Below, piece after piece: positions 12,241 through 21,978 of a stretch of DNA of 64,000 bases. A program made the translations under genes and the position numbers. Position 1 is the stretch's first letter; every line of letters starts with the position of its first letter. The notes beneath the pieces are model-generated. The model did no database searches. It had not been told where the DNA came from and worked only from the letters and a program-made list of their open reading frames with translations. The stretch is from positions 124,188,148 to 124,252,147 of the forward strand of contig CM071598.1 in NCBI GenBank assembly GCA_036435485.1, given 5' to 3'. The DNA is from Saposhnikovia divaricata (Eukaryota; Streptophyta; Magnoliopsida; Apiales; Apiaceae).

Positions 12241-14496
12241 ATTTAGAATAGCCTCAATAAGGTTTATCTTCTTCGATTATTACAGAAAATATCTCGGAGT
12301 CATATTATTATTAATCTTATATTAAGAAAGGTTCTCAGACATCATTCTTCTTTGAGTCTACCTCCCTAATAATAAGGGAACCTTACTTGGAAAATGTTAT
12401 TTATCTTGTCGACTTCCTGGTCATAAAGTATTCTCTTCACTCGCAACTCGAGTGCTGTTGACTTATTAAGTCGTTATTTACCTTCTCATCTTTTGAGGGG
12501 TAAGATTGTTGGAACAAGTTGATATTCGTTACCAAGCAATAGCTTGGAAGTTATTGGTGAATTTTCCTTTCCAACTAGATACGACTACTTTGTAGAGTCT
12601 TATCAACAAGTATTATACTTGGGGAAAGGGAGACGAACGTTACATTCAGAATCATGAATTCTACTTGAACTAGGAGTCGTGTAAGAGGCCGAGTAGCGCC
12701 GGTCCATCCCTTTTGGCCCAACCGTTGGCCGGGGAGAGCTAGTAAGGCGGTAGACAAGTAAAGCCGTCAGTTCTTCCTTCTACCGGTAGTAAATCTAATT
12801 TGAGCTGTACGATCTCGACTGATCATCAAGATTGGAACAGCGGGCGCGGTGAATACTCCATCATTGGTTCATCATCCAAACTTAATTATTTCCTGCAACA
12901 TGATTACTATTGGCAGAGCTGGAAAAGTGTTCATAACTGGAATTGCAATCTTTTCATGCAAGTTCCTCTTTTTAATGAAATGAGAATATATCGCTTACTT
13001 TTGATGTAGCAGATATTTCTACAAACAAATACTTTAAGTTACCTTGTAACTTCATCGTTCATATTATACTGGCATCATTTCCGTAATGCATGGCATATGG
13101 TTTGAAAGATACTTTTGAACTATTATATATTATCGTTCAGTTATATATTATTGTTGGTGGGCTATTGCTCACCCTTACTTTATTATTATATCACAACAAC
13201 AGCTAGACCAGATGACTCGCACAAGGCGCACTCGACGCAGGCGAGGACGATGAGACTACCAGAGCTGAAGAAGAAGCTATTGGTAGGATATATTTATTCT
13301 TTCAGTACCAAGTATATGGTCTGGTATGACTTATGTAAATGGATGGCAAAGAGTATGTATTTATATTGAAATTCTTTTGGATTGTAAGAACTCATAATGT
13401 GATTAATAAAATTTGATTGTTACTCTGATTTCATCTCTGGGACTATAACGGGTGTGTTTTACATTGTTGTGTTGGGTCATAGAGATGTAATTTATTTTAT
13501 GTTAAGGAAAGTTCAAGTGTTGTGGATAGAATTGGAAACCGTAACGACCGGATCCCGGACCCCGGATCTGGGGGTGTTACATGCACCACTACCAAAATTA
13601 CCAAAATTACCAGAATTTTGTCAGTAACAGCATGAACACCACCACTTAGACCACCAAAATCACCAATATCAAAGCAAAATCACTAGGAATTCAACTAAAG
13701 TTACCAAAACTTAAACATATATCACTAAAAAATTTGAATGCAAATTACAAGAATATTCCAGATTTAGAATTGTATAAATATTTGAAGCTGTTGGTAATTG
13801 TGTAAATAATAGATTTGGTGAATACAAAAGATCACAGAGTGATGATGGTTTATACACACACTCCCTCTCTCTTACCCACTCACACACATTATACATGTGT
13901 ATATCATGAAAGAGGTGTAAAGCAAGTCATGGTATCTAAGGTTGCTGAAAGTGGAAGGGGTATAAGAGTGGATGTTGGTGAAGGTTGAGAAGTAAATTAG
14001 ATTTGAATATGTGGTTATGATTAGTTTTCGATTCTCATATCTGTAAATTATTTTATTTAGCACTTGTCTATATATAAACACGTGAGTCTATTGACTCATG
14101 ATTAGATTTTTAAATTACGTAGTGTTTAATCATTCCAAGTTATGTTTTTTAAATTGTTATATGTGATTTGTATTATTATGATCATATATGAAATTTAGGT
14201 AAGAAATTTGAGTTATTACTTATGTCCATAAAAAATACCACACTAATGATGTACAGTGTTTCAAAAATTAAAAGTCGTCTATTTAAAAAATCAAAATAAT
14301 AACATTTTATGAATTTAAATGATGAGCACGGACTTTCATGCTAGTTATTTTTAGATAACCAACAGCCAAACAGTCAATGTAATTCAAAGATCATATTAAC
14401 CCCAACTTTAAACCTACACTGAAATGCATTACATAAACATTAGTAAATAAAATGCTCAAATCTTAAATAATTGAAACAAACTAAAAAGTGAAGATT

Positions 14497-14600
14497 GTCA
14501 TGTCCCAACATGAAAAGCAGCTTTCTTCAGATCAAACTGTGTTCAAGCGAAGTCCATGCCTTCCATGAAAACAAAACGTCTCGATATTATTGCAAGTTTA
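14497..14600 (-). pseudogene. Relic of the 3' end of the acidic-protein gene
   Basis: On the minus strand this segment reads CFHGRHGLRLNTV followed by a stop, matching the C-terminus CFRGKHGLGLKHSLI of the protein encoded at 15856-16692. Similarity continues a short way past the stop (GCTGCTTTTC against GCTTCTGCGC). Upstream sequence quickly loses similarity. It is therefore a degenerate partial copy, left by an old tandem duplication about 1.3 kb downstream of the intact gene. There is no start codon or long frame. Confidence 0.7.
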
Positions 14601-15506
14601 TAACACAAAAGTAATGGTTTGCACAAAATTAATTCTATAGAGTCGTAATGATCATACTTTTACGCAAACAAGCTTTACTTGAGAAGAAAACAACGAACTT
14701 AAGGATGAACAGAAAGTGTCGTTTGATTTTCTTACCAAATCAGGTCGAGTTCGAATTTGCAGGAACTGAGTATGGTTTAGATCGATATTGGTTAGGAACA
14801 AGCAAGCCCAAAACAAAAGTTCAAAATCTTATATGATCGTTTGCTCCAGTTCAACTAAAACTCAACTTGAATTGTGACTGCTAAATTATTGGGGTCGGGT
14901 TAGAACAGAAAGAATAACCTGTTTAATTATCGAGTTAAACTCGAATTAAAATGAAAATGCTCGAGGTCAAGTTCGATAAGCATATACCTGACTTTATTTG
15001 GAGGGGGAGGGTTTCTTTCTACGAGGGCAATAATAAAACAAGAGTAGAGATCAACACCCCCAATACTATCAGGCTACAAAGAAAAAGGGATGTTAATCAT
15101 TTTATCCCATCCAAACCTCCAGTCCTTCCACTTGTCCCTGACCACTTCCTCCATCAACATGACCCAAAACAACGAGAATCATAAATCATTACAAATTCCT
15201 TATGTTATTTAACTAAACTGATCTTTTCATTCAGTACATGAACTACACTCACTTCCCAAATTGTCCCCTGAAATCCTAGTGCCAACAGTTTAGTGGCGCC
15301 AACATTTCACTAAAACCAGCAAACGAACCCAATTCACTTCTCCAAATAATCCCTCTTTATCAACTGTATATTCATAATTCATCGATGCATTTCTTTCCGT
15401 TTATTTGTTTCATTTTGAATCTTATTACCATGGATACCATTAACGATTGTGTTCTAACTTCTAATCATCTCACAGTCCTCCAAAGAATATGTATATCTTC
15501 TCCAAG

Positions 15507-15560
15507 AATATTTTCATCCATTTCTGTTTGATACAATCAACAGAAATGGATGAAAATATT
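15507..15560. other. Perfect 22-bp inverted repeat with 10-nt loop
   Basis: The arms 15507-15528 and 15539-15560 are exact complements around the loop TGATACAATC. Transcribed either way, it would form a hairpin with no mismatch. It lies about 300 bases beyond the stop of the minus-strand gene, so it may fall in that gene's 3' flank or 3' UTR. A role as small-RNA precursor, 3'-end structure or micro-MITE is inference. Confidence 0.85.
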
Positions 15561-15855
15561 AACATTATTAAAGCACGAAATGAATCGACAGTACAACCTT
15601 GTAATGACAAAATGTAAATCAAACAAGATGGTCTAGTGAAAGGTAGAACCCAATCCAACAAGCAAATTTCCAAACATCATAAGAATTAGAATCATCTTGA
15701 AATGAAATGCATTAGATAATTAACAAATGTACATGAAAATCGAAACTAACAATTAACACCTAATTCATAGATAAATTAATCTAACCTACTGGATACACGA
15801 ACTAAACAAGATCATAAAGTCGAGAGACCGAACCACATTAGCGCAGAAGCATCCC

Positions 15856-16692
15856 TCAAATCAAACTATGCTTCAATCCAAGTCCATGCTTTCCGCGAAA
15901 ACAACCAGCCTTGTTATAATTATAAGTCAATCTTTTCGATTTCACCAACTTACTACAAGACCTTTTCCCCAATTTCCTCATCCTTTCTCGCCATAATTTA
16001 ACTTTTGCACTGTACGGAACTAATTCGTCATCCAAATCATCCTCTTCATATCCCCCAGAAAGATCAAAATTATAATCGTACTCATAATCACAGAAAGATC
16101 GATTCGAAAGCAATTCAAGATCTATCTGACGCGCGAGCATCTCCTCCATCGAATCGTCCGTGTTGAATTGTCGATCACGGACGTTCATCTCCGGCAAATA
16201 GTCCGGCACCGACTCCATTTCTTCGCTGCCGAATAACTCGTGCAAATCTTCTCCATTTTCACATAAATTATTATCATCATCTTCCACTTCACCGCCTGGT
16301 ACATACTTGATGACGTCACCGTCAGCGGCGGCGGACCGACGGTAACTAAGGAACATCTCCGGCGAATATTCCGGCAACGACTTCAAATCTTCGACGGAGA
16401 TCTCACCGGTCAAACACTCCGATGGCACGTCAGACTGCACGGAACCGGTGATATCGTCGTCACAATCATCGACGGAGATATTATCGGACAAACACTCCGA
16501 CGCCACGTAAGACTGTACGGGCGGCGTGAAATCAACATCATCATCGGTCTTTTCACCGATCGAAGAGCAATCATCGACGATCTCCCAGTCGCGAATCTCA
16601 TCATCCAGGCCGTTAATGAAATCAAAATCAACGGCCACAAATCCATCTTGTTCCTCGCTAATCACATAACTCACATCAGAAATGATCGCCAT
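15856..16692 (-). CDS. Acidic protein of unknown function, 278 aa
   Basis: One uninterrupted frame runs from ATG at 16692 to TGA at 15856. The first two-thirds are very rich in Asp, Glu and Ser. The segment around residues 59-102 holds two related blocks (SECLSDNISVDD and SECLTGEISVED), and the themes PEYSPEM and PDYLPEM recur later, pointing to internal duplication. The last 50 residues are basic (KLWRERMRKLGKR, then KSKRL) and end in the Gly/His-rich CFRGKHGLGLKH. There is no signal peptide or membrane segment. An acidic N-terminal part with a basic tail fits a nuclear or nucleic-acid-associated plant protein, but I do not recognise the family. Codon use is balanced, unlike the surrounding AT-rich DNA, and a promoter-like region lies upstream. 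A decayed copy of the C-terminus lies downstream at 14497-14600. It looks like a real single-exon gene, though a shorter or spliced form is possible. Confidence 0.8.
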   Translation of the reverse strand: MAIISDVSYVISEEQDGFVAVDFDFINGLDDEIRDWEIVDDCSSIGEKTDDDVDFTPPVQSYVASECLSDNISVDDCDDDITGSVQSDVPSECLTGEISVEDLKSLPEYSPEMFLSYRRSAAADGDVIKYVPGGEVEDDDNNLCENGEDLHELFGSEEMESVPDYLPEMNVRDRQFNTDDSMEEMLARQIDLELLSNRSFCDYEYDYNFDLSGGYEEDDLDDELVPYSAKVKLWRERMRKLGKRSCSKLVKSKRLTYNYNKAGCFRGKHGLGLKHSLI

Positions 16693-16799
16693 GGTCGTAT
16701 TGTGATATTTTTGTGTCGCTCAAATGATATGAAGATAATAACAATATAACAGTAATAATATTAGGAAAATGAATGATTTTACTTACTAAGCGTGGTACT

Positions 16800-16895
16800 G
16801 GGGGGTTATAAGTAGTGGTACATATTTACTTGGAGAAGAATAGAGTGGGATGACGTGTCAGTTTGCTGCGATTCTATTGGGTGAAGAACGTGGCT
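16800..16895 (-). promoter_or_regulatory. Promoter elements of the acidic-protein gene
   Basis: Reading toward the gene on the minus strand: an ACGTT element (about 16886-16891), a CCAAT box (16876-16880), the bZIP-type site TGACACGTCA (16851-16860) and a weak TATA-like TTATAA (16806-16811) about 115 bases before the ATG. The order and spacing suit a plant promoter. ACGT-core sites of this kind are bound by bZIP factors in stress or ABA responses; regulation here is inferred. Confidence 0.5.
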
Positions 16896-16963
16896 TGCTT
16901 TACTTGGCCCCAAAGAAATCGTCTTCACCACGCGAAATGCTAGGAGAATATGCGGTCCCCAAT

Positions 16964-17173
16964 TAGGGTTGGGAATTCACCCCGGCCCGCCCAAATCCCG
17001 ATTCGATCCCCGCCCCGCTTGGGGCGGGGAATCGGGGATTTTTTCGGGTACGGGCCGGGAAGCGGGGAAAATTTTAAAAAAAATTCGGGGAGCGGGCCGG
17101 GACCGGGATTTTATGTCTCCCCAGCCCGATCCCTGACCCCCGCCCCGATTCGTCCCCGACTCGATTTCACCAC

Positions 17174-17212
<39 letters not shown>

Positions 17213-17594
17213 TATACGAATTTCCAATACTTTATAATGGAAATAAAATGATATTTTAATCTTATATGTTTGTCTTTCTAGTAGTTAAATAACTTCATTT
17301 TCATGTTATTTATAATTGTTTATTTAAGTAATAATTTTTATCTTAATTTAGTGCTTAAAAAATTGTTTCAAACTCACTAGTTAATGTTTAAAATTGTTTA
17401 CAATGTTTTTTGTTGTTTAAAATGAAATTCCCCGATTCCCCGCGGGGATCCCCGTTACCCGTTCTGGCCGGGGACGGGGAATAAAAAATAATCCCCGACG
17501 GGGATCGGGCCGGGGACGGGGATCGGGTTTAAATTCGGGGATGGGGGCGGGGATAGCACTCCCCGGCCCCGAAGTGCCCCGATGTCCATCCCTA
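16964..17594 (-). mobile_element. hAT MITE copy A (631 bp), 8-bp TSD
   Basis: The termini are TAGGGTTGGGAATTC and the complement of TAGGGATGGACATC, flanked by the exact 8-bp repeat TCCCCAAT (16956-16963 and 17595-17602). Both subterminal regions are dense in CGGGGA and CCCCG motifs. The interior contains a (TA)n run at 17178-17209. It lies about 270 bases upstream of the acidic-protein start codon and is inverted relative to copy B at 17793-18474. Confidence 0.93.
17178..17209. repeat. (TA)n microsatellite in hAT copy A
   Basis: Alternating TA run inside the MITE. The equivalent run in copy B (18186-18262) is longer and interrupted. Confidence 0.9.
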
Positions 17595-17792
17595 TCCCCA
17601 ATCAATTTTTCATTTATCGCTTTATTAATAGTCCGATTTCACATACTCCCTCCGTCCCAATTTGATACTCTTTGACTTTCATGGAGATTAAGAAAATTTA
17701 GTTGAAAAAGAATAAAGTTAGTTGAAAAGTGGATAAAGTAGTGGGACCTATTAATATTTATTAATAGATTTGAGATAGTGGAGGATGGTAGT

Positions 17793-18186
17793 TAGGGATG
17801 GGCATCGGGGCACTTCGGGGCCGGGGAGAGCTATCCCCGCCCCCATCCCCGAATTTAAACCCGATCCCCGTCCCCGGCCCGATCCCCGTCGGGGATTATT
17901 TTTTATTCCCCGTCCCCGGCCCGAACGGGTAACGGGGATCCCCGCGGGGAATCGAGGAATTTTATTTTAAACAAAAAATAACATTGTAAATAATTTTAAA
18001 CACTAACTAGTGAGTTTGAAACAATTTTTTAAGCACTAAATTAAGATAAAAAATATTACTTAGATAAACAATTATAAATAACATGGAAATGAAGTTATTT
18101 AACTACTAGAAAGACAAACATATAAGATTAAAATATCAATTTATTTCCAATATAAAGTATTGGAAATTCGTATATATTAATATATG

Positions 18187-18233
<47 letters not shown>

Positions 18234-18474
18234 ATATATATATATCTATATATATATATATATTAATGTGGTGAAATCGAGTTTGGGACGAATCGGGGCG
18301 GGGTCGGGGATCGGGCCGGGGAGACATAAAATCCCGGGCCCGGCCCGCTCCCCGATTTTTTTTGAAAATTGTCCCCGCTCCCGGCCCGTACCCAAAAAAA
18401 TCCTCGATTCCCCGCCCCAAGCGGGGCGGGGATCGGATCGGGATCGGGCGGGCCGGGATGAATGCCCATCCCTA
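17793..18474 (+). mobile_element. hAT MITE copy B (682 bp), nested in Stowaway
   Basis: The TIR is TAGGGATGGGCAT at both ends, with an exact 8-bp TSD ATGGTAGT (17785-17792 and 18475-18482). The sequence matches copy A in reverse orientation, including CGGGGCACTTCGGGG near one end. It is younger than the Stowaway MITE it interrupts. Confidence 0.94.
18186..18262. repeat. Interrupted (TA)n microsatellite in hAT copy B
   Basis: TA run broken by ATGTATG and ATCTAT variants. Confidence 0.9.
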
Positions 18475-18650
18475 ATGGTAGTGGGTGTAACAGTGTAAAA
18501 AAGAGTATAAAATGATGAAGAAGTAGTGGGGGTAATAGTGAAAAGTAGTGTTAAAAAATAGTAAGTATAGTAGGTTCATTAATTTTGGGACGTCCCAAAA
18601 AGGAAAGTGTATCAATCTTTTTGGGACAGAGGAAGTATTTAATTGGAAAA

Positions 18651-18754
18651 TGTTAGGTACCCCAAATATTTAATATTTATAAATATTTAATATTTATGTG
18701 GTTTTCCATGTAAATGGGAACAACTGTTGGGTACCAATTTTAGATACCTAGCAC
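18651..18754. mobile_element. Possible 104-bp miniature TIR element
   Basis: Imperfect inverted ends TGTTAGGTACC and GATACCTAGCAC enclose an AT-rich core. A second pair of GGTACC-type motifs lies just inside. No clear TSD, so the call is tentative. Confidence 0.35.
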
Positions 18755-19631
18755 TACTCGAATAATTTGTTTGTCAGGTTTGTTTTCATTCGATTTTTTT
18801 TTTTGAAGGATTTCATTCGATTTGATCAGGAATAAATAATTATATCTTTCCTACAATAAATCTATTGTAATATTTGTCCAGGTTCAACTAAAATAAATCT
18901 CCCATTATATTTTGTGTCCTTATTCTAAAAATGTTTATAATAATAATTTACATTTTTATGTTATAGATTATAAGCGAAGTATGACAATATATGTAAATAA
19001 ATATTTCATAATTTATTAGAGCATTTTCAAAAGGAACTTTTTCCCTAAAATATATTAAAATAATGGTTCCGTAAAATATAGTGAATCGAAAAATTCTTTT
19101 ACTCCAATGATGTTAACTATATTCATTATTTATAACTTTAAAATAATATATAACTAATATTTTAGGTAATATACAAAATGGATGAAAGAATTCGAATGGA
19201 TAATAGCAGATAGCCTTTCACTCAGAAATTTCAAAACATTTTTCTTGAATTCTCTCATTTTTATTTTTTAATTAAAATAATTTTCTTGCACTTAATGACA
19301 TTTTAATTATTCATTAATTATACCTATTAACTATATATTAAATATATTTTATTTTATTTTATTTTTAAATAAAAGTTTAACAATATACATTAGAATATTG
19401 TAATTATTATTTTAATATATATATATTTATTAGAGTATTGTAATTATTATTTTAATATAAGTATTAATTATCTATATAAAATTACAATTATCGTAAGGTG
19501 AAACGATAAACAAAAATATATTTTATCATGTCATTCTTAATCCTTATTCGAAATCACTCCAATTTTTTTCAGCAATAGTAAATAGAAGATTTTAATTTTT
19601 AGAGAAAATCGATCTTGGGAATCTATAAATA
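18755..19631. other. AT-rich spacer, nothing recognised
   Basis: Non-coding. A short imperfect direct repeat around TTAGAGTATTGTAATTATT (19391 and 19431) is the only structure I see. Confidence 0.5.
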
Positions 19632-20466
19632 TCTATACTATATTATAAAAGACGAAACAATAAAAGTTTTAGTACGGTACTTATCTTTTTTAATTGTTTA
19701 TTTTATTAACTTTAATTATTTTACTTAATTATAAAAAACAAAACACAATCTTTTCTTAGAATATTACACGCATCTATTCGTAACACTTCTCCTAAATAAT
19801 AACTAATAATTACTTTTTTCAGCTATTACCTTTTCTAACTAAAATATCTTCTTTTCAAAAATATGGTCGTTCTAATTAATGAAATAAACTAATAAAATTG
19901 TAATTACTAATAATTAACTGAGTACATTTTCCAACATAAACTTACCATATTTAATTGTTTTACTTTGTTACGTTTAATTATATTACTTAATTATAAAAAA
20001 ACAAAACAAATTTTTTTTTCAGAATATTACACGCATCTATTCGCAACACCACTTCTCCTAAATAATAACTAATAATTGCATTTTTCAGCTATTATCTTTT
20101 CTAACTAAAATCTATTCTTTTCAAAAATATGCCCGTTCTAATTAATGAAATAAACTAATAATATTATAATTATTAATAACTAAATGATTGACTTTTCCAA
20201 CTAAAAGGTAATATCTTTTCTATATTTTCTAACTAAAATATATCATTTTCTCCTAAATAATAACTAACCAATTACATTTTTCGGCTATTACCTTTTCTAA
20301 CTTTTCTAAATAAAATCTCTTTTTTCCAAAAATATGATCGTTCTAATTAATGAAATAAACTAATAATATTATAATTACTAATAACTAATCTATATCTATA
20401 CTATTATATAATAGCCGAAACATCAAAAGTTTGGTCGGTCGGTACGGTATCTGTTGATTTTACTTA
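19632..20466 (+). repeat. Helitron-like 5' ends with 262-bp tandem AT-rich repeats
   Basis: TCTATACTATATTATAAAAG at 19632 and TCTATACTATTATATAATAG at 20395 are followed by related text (GACGAAACAATAAAAG and GCCGAAACATCAAAAG), the kind of 5' end seen in plant Helitrons, which start with TC. Between them a unit containing ATTACACGCATCTATTCG (19764 and 20026) repeats at about 262 bases, with a third partial unit. The block is cut by the Copia insertion at 20471, and related AT-rich repeats resume at 40787. No Rep/helicase gene is present. Confidence 0.5.
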
Positions 20467-20471
20467 TTTAC

Positions 20472-21927
20472 TGTTGAGACATACATGTCTACAGATGATA
20501 ACAAATACCACAAGGCAGAAAATGAATCAAGGAATCGAAGATGACAAAAAGATCAGGAAGCTAACTGGAATGCAGTTCAACTAAAGCAATATCTTAAGAA
20601 TGGAACTCTACAAACAGTTAGGAATTATCTCTGTAACAAGCCATAAGATGCTACAATCAGGAATCAGTAATTAGAAGAGAGTTTGCTGTAACCATGCAAG
20701 TAATTTTGAGAAGTCAAGAAAAGATGGGTTCGAGAAGTCATTCGAGAACTCTAACAAAAAAAGAGTTATTCGATAAGTCCCAGTTCGAGAAGTCAGATTG
20801 CCTCCTTATTCGAGAAGTCTGCAATATGTACTAATCGAGAAGTCTACACAATAGGCTGTTCGAGAAGTCATTCGAGAACTCAATAAAAGGACTATTCAAG
20901 AAGTCGACATTTGATATCTCAAGACATATCAATTCGAGAACTCAACCTGGATTCTTATTTATGCCAGAGTTCTCTAATGGAACATATCGAATGAAGATCA
21001 AAACCCAGAATTACTTTGCAACCCGTGACTTATAGACAGTGATCAATTACACAGAGGATGTTACGAGTAGGGAGTCAAATTGTAAATATTTGAAGGCTCA
21101 AACTCTTCCAAGTGAAAGGTGAAATCAGTCATTATTTATCCGACTTCAAGGGCAACAATAAGAGTGGAAGCAACCTCCAACATGATTACTCTACTACTGA
21201 AGAACTCGAAGGATATCTTGATGAATGCATAAGGATCAGCTATTATATCTGGGAAATTAAAGCACAGCTCAGTAAGCAGAAAAGCTTATTGACTTTCGAA
21301 AAGATTATCTTTTTGATTAAAGCTACTTTTCAGGGATGAAGATTAAAAGCAAAAAGATATTTTGCATAAAGCATCACGTGGGCTTGGAAGCTAAGTCATT
21401 TCAAGAACTTAGTAACTTATGAAGAAAGAAACTTACACTGACTTGAAGCATGCTGGGATTGTCCAAATCAAGGAGAGAAGACTTTCAAGACATTTCCAGA
21501 AATGGCTACCACTTCAAGTATGTATGTGTGGCAAGTTATACCAAAAATGTATCAGTACATTGTACGTAGCTTACTTGTCTTCATATAGTTTAAATAAACT
21601 GTATGAGCAACATAGTTTTAGTAGAGAAGAAAACACTAAGCACAACACACATTGCATTAGGTTTTCCTGTAAACACTAAGACCTTGTAACCCGCAGCTGT
21701 GTATTACTACACAGAGTATTTGCTTCAAATACAACCATCAGGTGGACTAAACAAACCCACCTGAGATTTTTATATCTTGTGTTGCATGTGTGTTAGATAA
21801 ATTGTTTACCTTATTTATTAATCTTTGTTCTTATAACACTCTATCTTAAGAACTTCAAAAGAATTTTGTCAAGATTGTATTCAACTACCCCTTCTACAAT
21901 CTCGTGGTGCATAATTGGGAAATAACA
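20472..21927 (+). repeat. 5' LTR of the SIRE-type element
   Basis: Aligns over its full length with 39332-40786 with scattered substitutions. Positions 20729-20940 hold a cluster of TTCGAGAAGTC-type motifs. Short frames inside both LTRs correspond to each other only because the LTRs are copies. Confidence 0.96.
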
Positions 21928-21928
21928 A

Positions 21929-21941
21929 TTGGTATTAGAGC
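21929..21941 (+). other. Primer-binding site (initiator tRNA-Met type)
   Basis: TTGGTATTAGAGC directly follows the 5' LTR and matches the usual plant PBS TGGTATCAGAGC except for one C-to-T change, itself a decay-type transition. Confidence 0.9.
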
Positions 21942-21978
21942 AAGCTTCTAACATATAAGAAGTCTAAAGATCACCACC

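Larger units (their letters stand above)
13587..15855. other. AT-rich spacer downstream of the acidic-protein gene
   Basis: It begins with an ACCACCAAAATTACC-rich low-complexity stretch (13590-13720). Apart from the gene relic at 14497-14600 and the hairpin at 15507-15560, I see no gene. A CTAGT preceded by GCACGGACTTTCATG at about 14326-14345 resembles a Helitron 3' end, but no clear hairpin or partner 5' end was found. Confidence 0.45.
17646..18635. mobile_element. Stowaway (Tc1/mariner) MITE interrupted by hAT copy B
   Basis: The left end CTCCCTCCGTCCCA and right end TGGGACAGAGGAAG are the signature Stowaway TIRs, each next to a TA dinucleotide (17644-17645 and 18636-18637). Removing the nested hAT element and one TSD copy leaves about 300 bp, a normal Stowaway size. 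Confidence 0.9.

Noticed and set aside
14326..14345. CTAGT end resembling a Helitron 3' terminus
   Set aside because: The hairpin is too weak and no partner 5' end was found nearby.
16950..17210. Gly/Pro/Arg-rich frames at 16950-18500
   Set aside because: Translations of CCCCG-rich hAT subterminal repeats and TA runs in both MITE copies, not genes.
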